Shown one piece after another: positions 7,998 to 16,414 of a stretch of DNA of 33,850 bases (position 1 is the stretch's first letter; every line of letters begins with the position of its first letter). Where the stretch lies: assembly GCA_016195145.1 (NCBI GenBank), contig JACQAF010000161.1, positions 1 to 33,850 on the forward strand. The letters run 5' to 3'. Position numbers and translations under genes: made by a program. Source of the DNA: Rhodospirillales bacterium (GTDB lineage: Bacteria > Pseudomonadota > Alphaproteobacteria > CACIAM-22H2). The notes beneath the pieces were generated by a model. The model saw only the letters and a list, made by a program, of their open reading frames with translations, was not told the DNA's origin and made no database searches.

Positions 7998-8967
7998 GGA
8001 CCGTCTTGATCGCGAAGCGCGGGCGGCGGCGCACCTCTTGATAGATGCGGCCGACATATTCGCCGACGATGCCGAGCCCGGTAATGCCGACCCCGACCAG
8101 GAAATAGAGGATGCCGAACAGGGTGAACAGGCCCTCCGCCTCGGGCCCGATGATCAGGCGGCGGAAGGCGAGATAGATGACCAGCAGCAGGCTGAGCGCC
8201 GACACGCCCATGCCGAACAGGGTGAAGACCTGCAGCGGCACCAGGCTGAACCCGGTCATCAGGTCGAAATTGAGCCGGATCAGCCGGTAAAGATTGTATT
8301 TCGACGCGCCGACCGTGCGCGCCGCATGCTCGACCTCGATTTCGGCCGGATTGATCGCATAATACTGGGCGAGCGCCGGAATGAAGGTCGAACTTTCGCG
8401 GCTGTCGACCATCCGGCGGACAACATCGCGGCGATAAGCGCGCAGCATGCAGCCCTGGTCGCGCATCTCAATGCCGGTGGTCTGGGCGCGGACGCCATTG
8501 ATCAGCAGCGAGCTCCAGCGGCGGAACGGGCTGTCCTGCCGGTTCTTGCGGTAGCCGCCGACGACGTCGTGGCCGCGCTCGATGGCGGCGAGCAGCTTGC
8601 CAATTTCTTCGGGCGGGTTCTGCAGATCGGCGTCGATCGTCACTACGATCTCGCCGCGCGCCTTCTCGAAGGCGGCCATGATCGCCATGTGCTGACCGTA
8701 ATTGCGCTCAAGCTCGATCACCCGCACCTCGCGCGGCCGCGCCCGGTGCAAGCCGATGAGGATTTCGACCGAGCGGTCGCGGCTGCCGTCGTCGACGAAC
8801 AGGATCTCGAACGGCTTGCCGAGATTGTCGAGCGCCGCGGTCAACCGGTCGAACAGCGTCTTGATGTTGCCTTCTTCGTTATAGACCGGGACGACGACGC
8901 TGACATAGGGCGCGCGCAATGCGCCGGCTGGCGCCAGATCGGGGGTGGGCGAAGAGCGTAGCGACAT
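7978..8967 (-). CDS. arnC: ArnC: undecaprenyl-phosphate 4-formamido-L-arabinose transferase
   Basis: A 329-residue family-2 glycosyltransferase with two C-terminal membrane segments (around LVPLQVFTLFGMGVSALSLL and FTLFGILYFLVGVGITGLG). The catalytic domain has VSVVVPVYNEEGNI, ILFVDDGSRDRS, IDADLQNPPEEI (DAD metal motif) and MRDQGCMLRAYRR. It moves the formylated sugar onto undecaprenyl phosphate at the inner membrane. ATG 8967 is used because a GGGGG run ends about six bases upstream; ATG 8973 is too close to that site. It begins 11 bp after arnB and overlaps the formyltransferase. Related GT2 enzymes (GtrB-like) share the fold, but context points to ArnC. Confidence 0.9.
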   Translation of the reverse strand: MSLRSSPTPDLAPAGALRAPYVSVVVPVYNEEGNIKTLFDRLTAALDNLGKPFEILFVDDGSRDRSVEILIGLHRARPREVRVIELERNYGQHMAIMAAFEKARGEIVVTIDADLQNPPEEIGKLLAAIERGHDVVGGYRKNRQDSPFRRWSSLLINGVRAQTTGIEMRDQGCMLRAYRRDVVRRMVDSRESSTFIPALAQYYAINPAEIEVEHAARTVGASKYNLYRLIRLNFDLMTGFSLVPLQVFTLFGMGVSALSLLLVIYLAFRRLIIGPEAEGLFTLFGILYFLVGVGITGLGIVGEYVGRIYQEVRRRPRFAIKTVHERLDE

Positions 8968-8978
8968 TTGCATCCCCC

Positions 8979-10154
8979 TTAGGCGTTGGCCCGGCCGAGG
9001 ACGACGGCCATCGCGCCGACGACGCGATCCTGATCGGCCTCGGTCATGTCGGGAAATAGGGGCAGGCTGCAGATGCGCGCGCAAATGCGCTCGGCCTCGG
9101 GGAAATCGCCCGGTTTGAAGCCGAACTCCCGCCGGTAATAGGCGAAGAGATGCGCCGCCGTGTAGTGGAGCCCGACGCCGATATCCTGCTCCTTCATCGC
9201 GGCGATGAATTCGTCGCGAGCGAGCCCGGTTGTCTTGTCGTCGATCAGGGCGGTGAACAGATGCCAGGCGTGGCGGTGCGGAAACGTCGCCGGCTGCGGC
9301 AGCTCGATCTGACGCCAGCCGGCGAACAGCTTCTGGTAACGCGCGGCGAGCGCGCCGCGGCGAGCATTGAAGCCGTCGACCTTGGCGAGCTGATGCAGGC
9401 CGAGCGCCGCCTGCAAATCCATCATGTTGTATTTATAGCCGGGCGCGACGACGTCGTACTCCTGGCTGCCGGCCTTGCTGAAGCGGTTGAAGGCCTCGCG
9501 GTCGATGCCGTGGAAACGCATCGTCGACACCGCGCGCGCCACGTCGGCATCGCGGGTGACGACCGCGCCGCCCTCGCCGGTGGTCATGTTCTTGTTGGGA
9601 TGGAAGCTGAACACCTGAATGTCGCCGAAGGCGCCGAGACGCCGGCCCTTGTATTCGGCGCCGATGGCGTGGGCGCAATCCTCGATCACACGCAGATTCT
9701 TCGCCCGCGCCAGGTCGTAAAGCGGGTCGAGATCGACCGGCAGACCGGCAAAATGCACCGGCACGATCGCCCGCGTCCGCGGCGTGATCGCCTTGGCGAC
9801 GCGGCCGACATCGAGGTTGAACGTATCGGGTTCGACATCGGCCAGCACCGGCCGGCCGCCGGCCTGGACGATGGTGTTGAGCGTGGCGACGAAGGTCAGC
9901 GGCGTGGTAATCACCTCGTCGCCCGGTTTGAGGCCGAGCGCGAGAAGGGCGAGATGCAGCCCGGCGGTCGCCGAGGTGACGGCGAGCACGCGCGGCCCGC
10001 CGAAATATTCGGCGAGCGCCGCCTCGAATTTCTGGACGCGCGGGCCGGTGGCGAGCCAACCGGATTTGAGGCAGGCGACGACCTCGGCGATCTCGGCCTC
10101 GTCGATCGAGGGCCGCGCAAACGGCAGGAAGGGCCGGGCTGGTTTGTCGTCCAC
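8979..10154 (-). CDS. arnB: ArnB: UDP-4-keto-L-arabinose aminotransferase
   Basis: A 391-residue PLP-dependent DegT/DnrJ/EryC1/StrS aminotransferase that makes UDP-4-amino-4-deoxy-L-arabinose with glutamate as donor. Features: LKSGWLATGPRVQKFE, TSATAGLHLALLALG, EVITTPLTFVAT, EDCAHAIGAEYKGR, SFHPNKNMTTGEGG (PLP-binding Lys), YKYNMMDLQAALG, and a C-terminal GVGLHY. GTG at 10154 is chosen; it sits eight bases after the transporter gene and follows a G-rich stretch. Sugar aminotransferases of this family resemble each other, and the ArnB identity rests on the complete surrounding pathway. Confidence 0.91.
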   Translation of the reverse strand: MDDKPARPFLPFARPSIDEAEIAEVVACLKSGWLATGPRVQKFEAALAEYFGGPRVLAVTSATAGLHLALLALGLKPGDEVITTPLTFVATLNTIVQAGGRPVLADVEPDTFNLDVGRVAKAITPRTRAIVPVHFAGLPVDLDPLYDLARAKNLRVIEDCAHAIGAEYKGRRLGAFGDIQVFSFHPNKNMTTGEGGAVVTRDADVARAVSTMRFHGIDREAFNRFSKAGSQEYDVVAPGYKYNMMDLQAALGLHQLAKVDGFNARRGALAARYQKLFAGWRQIELPQPATFPHRHAWHLFTALIDDKTTGLARDEFIAAMKEQDIGVGLHYTAAHLFAYYRREFGFKPGDFPEAERICARICSLPLFPDMTEADQDRVVGAMAVVLGRANA

Positions 10155-10162
10155 CGCCCCCC

Positions 10163-10528
10163 CTACCCGCGCGCGATCAGGTAGACGCCGAGGATCACGA
10201 CGAGGATGCCGATGATCCGCATCGCCGTCAGGTTCTCGTTAAACAGATAGAAGGCCGCAACCGCGTTGACGATGTAGCCGATGCTGAGCATCGGATAGGC
10301 GTAGCTCACCTCGACCCGCGACAGGACCAGCAGCCACACCGCGACGCTGACCACATAGAGCACGAGGCCGAACAGGACGAAGAGATTGCCCGCCACCTGG
10401 AGGCCGATCGGGCCGAAATTGGCCAGCGCGAAGTCGAAATGCCCGACCTGGCGCATGCCCTGCTTGAGCGCCAGCTGCGCGCCCGCGTTGAGCAGCACCC
10501 CGAGCAGGATCAGCGGCATATACTTCAT
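10163..10528 (-). CDS. Small EamA/SMR-type transporter, ArnE/ArnF-like flippase subunit
   Basis: A 121-residue integral membrane protein with four predicted helices, beginning MKYMPLILLGVLLNAGAQLALK and containing SYAYPMLSIGYIVNA, typical of the ArnE/ArnF and EmrE-like group. ArnE and ArnF together move undecaprenyl-phosphate-Ara4N across the inner membrane; here only one such gene lies in the cluster, so it may work as a homodimer or with a partner elsewhere. The ATG at 10528 overlaps the arnT stop (ATGA). It is followed after eight bases by arnB. Confidence 0.83.
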   Translation of the reverse strand: MKYMPLILLGVLLNAGAQLALKQGMRQVGHFDFALANFGPIGLQVAGNLFVLFGLVLYVVSVAVWLLVLSRVEVSYAYPMLSIGYIVNAVAAFYLFNENLTAMRIIGILVVILGVYLIARG

Positions 10529-12222
10529 TTTGGGTCGTCCCGGTTGACGGCCAGCACGAAACGTTCGGTCCGCGCGACCTCGTAAATCCGGTTGGTCGGA
10601 TCGGCCCGGAGTCCGTCGAATCGCCACGGCGGAACGATCATATAAACAGTTTTAGGCCCCCGCCAGCGTTCCCAGAACGTCGCATCCTCGATCATCCAAC
10701 CGCTGGTGTCCTCGATTGTCGTGCCGAACTCAAGCTCGCCGGTCCATTCGACGATGGTCACCGTGCGCCCGATATAGACCGGCAAGTCCTGATGGTAGTT
10801 GCGGTAGGTCACCACCTCGTCGCCGGGCTTGAGGCGCTGGTTGAGAATTTCGGCCAGCGGCTTGATCGAGCGCAGCTGATAGCGGCCGACCAAGGCGTCG
10901 CCGAGAAGATTGACCGACACGGCAGCGACGAACATGACGACGAGCGAGGCTATCAGGCCGCCGCGGCGCACGACGACGATGGCCGCCGCAGCACCCAGCA
11001 CCAGGCTTCCGGCGGTCGCCGGCACGAGCCAGCCGGCGACATGCATCTCGCCAGCATTCTCCGCCCCGATCAGGCGTTCGGGAAAGGCGAGCACGGCGAG
11101 CGCGGCGATGGCGAGCGCGCTCCACAACCCGGCAAAGGCGGTGAACCCGGCTCGCATGCCGCGCGGCACGACGGCGTCGGCGAAGCCGTCGGCGAGGTAA
11201 CGGCCGATGAAAATCGCCAGCGGCGGAAAGACCGGCAGGATATAGGGAATGAGCTTCGAATCCGATGCCGAGAAAAAGGCGAAAATCAGCAGAACCCAGA
11301 GCAGCAGGAACATCTCGTTCTGATGCCGGCGGCGGTCGCGCCAGGCCTCGGCGACCGCCCGCCCTGTCGCCTGCCCGAGGAACACCACCCACGGCAGGAA
11401 GCCGAGCAGGATGATCGGGATGAAGAACCACGGCGGCTGGTAGCGGTTGTGAATCTTGGTCACGAAGCGCAGGAAATGCTCGTGGACGAAATAGAACCAG
11501 TAGAATTCCGGCGTCCGCGAGCCGGCCATGATGTGCCACGGCACGGCGAGGACGAGGAACAGGAGCAGGCCCGTCGGCAGATGCACCTCGCGCAGCAGCC
11601 GCCACTGCCCCGTGACCGCCAGCCAGACAAACACGACCAGCCCCGGCAGCACGATGCCGATCAGCCCCTTGGTCAGCACCGCGCCGGCCGCCATTGCATA
11701 GGCAAGGTACAGCAGGACCGAACGCTCGCGCCCCGGCGGCGCGCGAACGGCAAGGAGAAAGGCGAGCAGCGTCGCCGAAATAAAGAAGCTCACCGGCATG
11801 TCGAGCAGGATCACCCGACTCAGGCCGAAATGGAGAAGCGATGTCGCCAGCACCCCGGCGCCGAGCAGGCCGGCAGCGCGGCTGTAAAGCCGCCGCCCGC
11901 CTATATAGACAAGCAGACAGCTCAAGAGCCCAAATCCCGCCGTGGTGAAGCGCAGCGCCGCCTCGGACGTGCCGAACGCTTCGATCGCCGCCGCCTGGAT
12001 CCAGTAGAACAGCGGCGGTTTCTCGAAATACTTCACCCCGTTAAGGCGCGGCGTCACCCAGTCGCCGGTCGCCACCATCTCGCGCGGGATTTCCGCATAG
12101 CGCGCCTCGCTCGGCACGCCGAGCGGCCGCTGGCCGATAAATGCGCCGAACAAGAGCCCGATGAGGACGGTGAGCGCCAGCAGATCGCGAATCCACGACG
12201 CCCGGGGGCGTGAAGAATCCAT
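10525..12222 (-). CDS. arnT: ArnT: lipid A 4-amino-4-deoxy-L-arabinose transferase
   Basis: A 565-residue GT-C glycosyltransferase (PMT/ArnT family) with about a dozen membrane helices and a periplasmic C-terminal domain. The N-terminal loop has SEARYAEIPREMVATGDWVTPRL and KYFEKPPLFYW, the conserved substrate-loop pattern of ArnT. It transfers Ara4N from undecaprenyl phosphate to lipid A in the periplasm, lowering negative charge and binding of polymyxin-type peptides. An ATG at 12222 follows an in-frame GTG at 12225; the ATG is chosen. As the first gene of the block, its promoter must lie in 12223-12370, where no PmrA-like box was found. Confidence 0.9.
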   Translation of the reverse strand: MDSSRPRASWIRDLLALTVLIGLLFGAFIGQRPLGVPSEARYAEIPREMVATGDWVTPRLNGVKYFEKPPLFYWIQAAAIEAFGTSEAALRFTTAGFGLLSCLLVYIGGRRLYSRAAGLLGAGVLATSLLHFGLSRVILLDMPVSFFISATLLAFLLAVRAPPGRERSVLLYLAYAMAAGAVLTKGLIGIVLPGLVVFVWLAVTGQWRLLREVHLPTGLLLFLVLAVPWHIMAGSRTPEFYWFYFVHEHFLRFVTKIHNRYQPPWFFIPIILLGFLPWVVFLGQATGRAVAEAWRDRRRHQNEMFLLLWVLLIFAFFSASDSKLIPYILPVFPPLAIFIGRYLADGFADAVVPRGMRAGFTAFAGLWSALAIAALAVLAFPERLIGAENAGEMHVAGWLVPATAGSLVLGAAAAIVVVRRGGLIASLVVMFVAAVSVNLLGDALVGRYQLRSIKPLAEILNQRLKPGDEVVTYRNYHQDLPVYIGRTVTIVEWTGELEFGTTIEDTSGWMIEDATFWERWRGPKTVYMIVPPWRFDGLRADPTNRIYEVARTERFVLAVNRDDPK

Positions 12223-12370
12223 CACGCTGGCCGACGGTAAGAAAGCATCGCGTAGAGCAGGTAAGGCAAAAGACCGAATCCGGACAGAAATGTTGCAGCG
12301 CAGCAGCGGGCGGCGCGACTATGGAAAGCTGCCGGCGGAGAATCAAGGGAAATCTGGGCATTTTTACGGC

Positions 12371-12415
12371 AAAAAAAGCGGCCCGGTGCGAGGGAAGGAA
12401 ATCCGCACCGGGCCG
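12371..12415 (-). terminator. Rho-independent terminator of the tctCBA operon
   Basis: A 12-bp perfect stem (12379-12390 with 12404-12415) closes a 13-base loop. Read on the minus strand it is followed by a run of seven T (12371-12377). It lies 20 bp after the ancestral tctA stop at 12435, separating the Tct operon from the arn block on the same strand. Confidence 0.85.
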
Positions 12416-12434
12416 AAGGGTCGCATGGGGCGGC

Positions 12435-13797
12435 CTAGTCGTCGCTGCTCGTCGCCAACCCCATGCGACGGCGCCAATCGAGCCGGCGGAAGATCAGCGG
12501 CGCCAGACTCAGCATCACGATGACCCCGGCAACCACGAACCGCCACCATGATCCAAACGTCGACCACGCTCTGGTTCACCGCGTAAACGCCAAGCAAGCA
12601 GAAGACCAGGATCAGCGGATAGAGATACGGAAAAGGAATCCGCAGCAGCCACAGGAACACGCCGATCAGCGGCAGGTTGAGGATCAGCAGCACGACGTTG
12701 CCGACATACATGCTGGCGATGAAGCCCCAGAACAGGCCCGGCTGCTGTTCGATCAGCAGCGGGCCGGGCGACACGCCGTGGACCATCAGCGCCGCCAGCA
12801 TCACCGCCGGGATCGGGCCGGAGGGCACGCCCAAGGCCAGCATCGGCACGAACGCGCCGCACGCGGCCGAGTTGTTGGCCGTTTCGGGCCCGGCGACGCC
12901 GGCGACCGCGCCCTGGCCGAATTCCTCGGGCCGCTTCGCCACGCGGCGTTCGATCGCGTACGAGGCGAAGGACGACACGATATGCGCCGATCCGGGAATG
13001 ATGCCGATGATGAAACCGAGAACGCTGCCGCGGCCGATCGGGCCGACCGATTCGCGCATTTCGGTGCGGGTCGGCAGCATCTCGGCCAGGGTCGGCTTGC
13101 GCACCGTGGCGGTCGAGGCCCCGCCCATGGTGAGGAGGATTTCCGAAATGCCGAACAGGCCGACCACCACCGGAACGACGCCGAGACCGTCGCCGAGATC
13201 GATGATGCCGTACTGGAAGCGCAGGAACCCGGTCATCGTGTCGATGCCGACCGTGCCCAGCAGCAAGCCGAGCGTCGCCATGGCCAAGGTTTTCGCCATC
13301 GATCCCCCGCTCATATAGGCGAGGACGAGCAGCCCCAGCATCAGCAGCGCCGTGTATTCCGGCGGCCCGAAGCGCAGCGCGAAATCGGCCAGCGGCGGCG
13401 CGATCAGCATCAGCGCGACGAGGCTCAGCGTGCCGCCGACGAACGAGCCGATCGCCGCGATCGCCAGCGCCGCACCGCCGCGGCCCTTTTTCGTCATCGC
13501 ATAGCCGTCGATGCAGGTCATCACCGAGGCGGCCTCGCCCGGCAGGCGCATCAGGATCGACGTGGTTGAGCCGCCATACATCGCGCCGTAATAAATGCCG
13601 GCGAGCAGGACGATGGCGACCGTCGGGTTGAGCCCGAAAGTGATCGGCAACAGCAGGCTGATGCCGGCGAGCGGCCCGAGGCCGGGCATCATGCCGACCA
13701 GCGTGCCGACGACGCAGCCGACGACGGCGTAAAGAAGCACGCCCGGCTGAAGCGCGATCGAAAACCCGAGAAAGAGATTCTGAAAGGTTTCGATCAT
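12435..13797 (-). pseudogene. tctA: tctA, C-terminally damaged (deletion plus frameshift)
   Basis: Large membrane subunit of a tripartite tricarboxylate transporter: LQPGVLLYAVVGCVVGTLVGMMPGLGPL and GGSTTSILMRLPGEAASVMTCIDGY are family hallmarks. The normal frame runs to about VVDVWIMV and is then lost: it continues as a non-membrane, Arg/Gly-rich tail to a stop at 12364. The expected ending, VIVMLSLAPLIFRRLDW and a stop at 12435, is present in another frame. Compared with the second TctA at the right edge, about 47 residues are missing between the two. The repaired product would be about 454 residues, against about 500 for the family. Start ATG 13797 overlaps the tctB stop. Either a real inactivating deletion or an assembly fault. 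Confidence 0.8.
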
Positions 13798-14282
13798 TAC
13801 AGGCCCCACGGACCGGTCGGCAGCACGACCTTGAGGAGATCGGCAAAGACGAAATAGGTGCCGAAGGAAATGCCGAACGAGGCCAGGGCGACCGCGACCG
13901 GCGACCGCCGCTCCATGACCCCGAGCAGGAAGACAAGGATGGCGAGGATGGTCAGGCGATAGCCGAGCGTTTCCAGGGCGAGCGCTGCGAACGCCGCCGA
14001 GCCGAGGATGCCGGCGGCGTGACCCCCCTCCTGCCAGCGGATGGCGCGCAGCGGCGGCGCGTCGCCGCCGCCGACGATCACCATCGTCGCGCACAGGCCG
14101 AGAAGAAAGGCCAGCGCCATCGGCATTGCGCCGGGGCCCGGATGGCCGAACGTGCCCAGCGGTAGAACGCGCGTTTCCCACGCAATCGCCACGGCGAGCC
14201 CCAGCAGCACCGCCCCGGATATCCGGTCGGTCCGCCAGAATCCCGGCGACGTCGGGCCGGGATCGGGATTTGCGTCGGTCAT
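13797..14282 (-). CDS. tctB: TctB: small membrane subunit of a tripartite tricarboxylate transporter
   Basis: A 161-residue membrane protein with about four helices, including RISGAVLLGLAVAIAWETR near the N-terminus and the usual GPGAMPMALAFLLGL motif of TctB (DUF1468). It pairs with TctA in the inner membrane to import an organic acid delivered by TctC. Its stop codon shares one base with the tctA start (TAATG), so the two are translationally coupled. Start ATG at 14282, 55 bp after tctC. Confidence 0.85.
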   Translation of the reverse strand: MTDANPDPGPTSPGFWRTDRISGAVLLGLAVAIAWETRVLPLGTFGHPGPGAMPMALAFLLGLCATMVIVGGGDAPPLRAIRWQEGGHAAGILGSAAFAALALETLGYRLTILAILVFLLGVMERRSPVAVALASFGISFGTYFVFADLLKVVLPTGPWGL

Positions 14283-14337
14283 GGCGATTCCTCGTGCGTT
14301 TCGTTGTATGGCGTCGTGCGACGTTGTTGTCCGGCCG

Positions 14338-15306
14338 CTATTCGACCTTGCCGATCCGCTTCACCGCTTCGGCGAGGCGGGCGGCATCCTTGTCGAGGAA
14401 CTTCTGGAACTCGGGCGCATCGAGATAGGCGCGCGGCGTCTGCATATTCTTGAGCGTGCCCAGGAACTCGGCGTCGTTGACGGCCGCGCGGGTGATGTCG
14501 CGCAGCTTGCCGATCAGCGGCGCCGGCGTTTGCGCCGGGGCGAACAGCCCGGCCCAGATGTAGAATTCGACGTCCTTGTAGCCCAGCTCCTGGAAGGTCG
14601 GCACATCCGGCAGGGCCGCGACGCGCGCAGCCCCCCAGTTGGCGAGCGGTCGCAGCTTGCCCGCCTCTATATGCGGCACGACGACGCCGGGACCGGAGGC
14701 GAGCGCCTGCACATGGCCGCCGAGCAGCGAGGTCAGGGCCGGGCCCGCGCCGTTGAACGGCACATGCTTGAGCTTGATATCCGCGGCGCTGGCGAACATT
14801 TCCATCGCCAGGTGCAGCGTGCTGTAAACGCCCGACGACGAATACGAAATCTCGCCCGGGCGTTTTTTCGCATCGGCGACGAAGTCGGCCAAAGTCTTCC
14901 ACGGGCTGTCCGCCGGCACGACCAGGATCGTCGGATCGGCGGTGATCAGCGCGATGGGCGTCAATTGATTCAACTGATAGGCCGGCTGGCGGCCGAACAG
15001 CTTGTCCGCCTCGGGAATCACCGAGATCGACGATAGCGCCATCAGAATCGTGTAACCGTCGGGCCGCGCATTGGCGGCCACGGAAATGCCGACCGCGCCG
15101 GCGGCCCCCGGACGGTTGCTGACGACCACCGGCTGGCGCAGCAGCTTCTCCATCGCCGACGCGGTGGGGCGGGCCGTCTGATCGGCCACGCCGCCGGGCG
15201 GAAACGGCACGACCATGGTGATCGGCCGGGTGGGATATTCCTGCGCGGCGATCGTCGCCGGCAGCAGCAACGCAAGACCGATCATGGCGGAAGCGAGGCG
15301 TTTCAT
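14338..15306 (-). CDS. tctC: TctC/Bug-family periplasmic solute-binding protein
   Basis: A 322-residue secreted receptor: signal peptide MKRLASAMIGLALLLPATIAAQ, then EYPTRPITMVVPFPPGGVADQTAR, which is the start pattern of Bug proteins, and NRPGAAGAVG and ANARPDGYTIL further on. It captures a carboxylate or related ligand in the periplasm for TctAB; ligand identity cannot be read. GGAGG precedes the ATG at 15306. It lies between the FAH-family hydrolase and tctB in one operon, so the ligand may be related to the hydrolase substrate. Confidence 0.9.
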   Translation of the reverse strand: MKRLASAMIGLALLLPATIAAQEYPTRPITMVVPFPPGGVADQTARPTASAMEKLLRQPVVVSNRPGAAGAVGISVAANARPDGYTILMALSSISVIPEADKLFGRQPAYQLNQLTPIALITADPTILVVPADSPWKTLADFVADAKKRPGEISYSSSGVYSTLHLAMEMFASAADIKLKHVPFNGAGPALTSLLGGHVQALASGPGVVVPHIEAGKLRPLANWGAARVAALPDVPTFQELGYKDVEFYIWAGLFAPAQTPAPLIGKLRDITRAAVNDAEFLGTLKNMQTPRAYLDAPEFQKFLDKDAARLAEAVKRIGKVE

Positions 15307-15359
15307 CGGCGGATCCTCCGGTTTCAGGTTTGTCGTTCTTCAGCGCGTCGGGCGTCGCG

Positions 15360-16250
15360 TCAGGCGACGGTGTTTTCGAGCGTGCCGATCGGCTCGATGG
15401 TCAGCGCGACGACATCGCCTTTCTTGAGATACTTGGGCGGCTTGAAGCCGATGCCGACGCCGGCCGGCGTGCCGGTGGCGATCAGGTCTCCCGGCTCCAA
15501 CGTGATGCTCGCCGATATCGTCTCGATCAGCGTCGGGATATCGAAAATCAGGTCGGCAATCCGCGCGTCCTGCCGCACCTCGCCGTTGACGCGGGTGATG
15601 AGCCGCATCTTGCCGACATCGGGAATGTCGTCCGCGGTCACGATCCATGGCCCCATCGGACAGAAGCCATCGATACTTTTGCCGAGGAACCATTGTTTGT
15701 GCCGATGCTGGATCGTGCGTGCGGTCACGTCGTTGACGATCGTGTAGCCGAACACGTGATTGTAGGCCCGCGTTTTGGGGACGCTGCGCCCGCCCTTGCC
15801 GATGACGGCGGTCAGCTCGTTCTCGTAATCGACCGACTGCGTCGGGTCGAGATGGCCCGGGATCGCGTCGCCTGGGCCGATAACCGTGGTCGCCGGCTTG
15901 GTGAACACGATCGGCACATCGGGCACGGCGTTCGCGCCGGCCGAGGCGTCGAAGCCGCTCGAATGAAACTCGCGCGCATGCTCATGATAGTTCTTGCCGA
16001 CGCAGAAGATGTTCTTCGCCGGCCGGGGGATCGGCGCGCAAAGCCTGACCGCGCGCGCCGCGATCCGGCCCTTGCCGCTGGCGATCGCGCGGTGGGCCCT
16101 ATCGAATGCCGGCTTGCCGGCGGCGATGAATGCAATCATGTCGCGCGGCAGGTCGGGGGCTGCGATGGAAAAATCGACCAGCGTCGCCTCGTCCGCCTCG
16201 ATGACGCCAATACGCGCCCCTGCGGCATCGCTGAAAGTCACCAAACGCAT
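15360..16250 (-). CDS. Fumarylacetoacetate hydrolase (FAH) family protein
   Basis: A 296-residue C-C-bond hydrolase or decarboxylase of the FAH superfamily. Visible marks are FCVGKNYHEHA, the acidic metal-site segment DYENELTAVIGKGGRSV, YTIVNDVTARTIQ, KSIDGFCPMGPWIV and a C-terminal TGTPAGVGIGFKPPKYLKKGD. A divalent-metal enzyme acting on an acylpyruvate or oxo-diacid is expected, probably in degradation of an aromatic or sugar-acid compound. First gene of the operon with tctCBA; GAGG five bases before ATG 16250. It is divergent from the GntR gene, with an operator-like palindrome just upstream. Confidence 0.87.
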   Translation of the reverse strand: MRLVTFSDAAGARIGVIEADEATLVDFSIAAPDLPRDMIAFIAAGKPAFDRAHRAIASGKGRIAARAVRLCAPIPRPAKNIFCVGKNYHEHAREFHSSGFDASAGANAVPDVPIVFTKPATTVIGPGDAIPGHLDPTQSVDYENELTAVIGKGGRSVPKTRAYNHVFGYTIVNDVTARTIQHRHKQWFLGKSIDGFCPMGPWIVTADDIPDVGKMRLITRVNGEVRQDARIADLIFDIPTLIETISASITLEPGDLIATGTPAGVGIGFKPPKYLKKGDVVALTIEPIGTLENTVA

Positions 16251-16278
16251 GTTGTCCTCGGGAAAGAATGGCTATCTA

Positions 16279-16298
16279 TACCAATAATCATATTGGTA
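16279..16298. promoter_or_regulatory. Operator-like palindrome 1 (FAH-tct side)
   Basis: TACCAAT, six bases, ATTGGTA: a perfect 7-bp inverted repeat. On the minus strand it runs into TATAGA (complement of 16275-16280), a plausible -10 for the FAH-tct operon, so a bound regulator would block that promoter. The same ACCAAT-N6-ATTGGT core recurs 87 bp away. Confidence 0.72.
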
Positions 16299-16352
16299 CA
16301 GTAAATAGATAAGAAATTCTCAGATTTTACGCTGATTAAATCAATAAAAATC

Positions 16353-16381
16353 TTGACCAATTTAGAACCAATAAATAAATT
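16353..16381 (+). promoter_or_regulatory. Predicted promoter of the GntR gene
   Basis: TTGACC (16353-16358), a 17-base spacer, then TAAATT (16376-16381), 33 bp before the gntR ATG. The -10 is covered by palindrome 2, which suggests autoregulation. Confidence 0.6.
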
Positions 16382-16384
16382 GGT
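16367..16384. promoter_or_regulatory. Operator-like palindrome 2 (gntR side)
   Basis: ACCAAT, six bases, ATTGGT: identical half-sites and spacing to palindrome 1. A further ACCAAT half-site lies at 16356-16361. The palindrome overlaps the predicted -10 of the GntR gene. Confidence 0.72.
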
Positions 16385-16414
16385 ATTAAATTTGAGCCGC
16401 CCCGGATTCCCGCC

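Noticed and set aside
12223-12370. Possible PmrA-type box upstream of arnT
   Set aside because: No direct CTTAAT-like repeat with proper spacing was found; regulation is left open.
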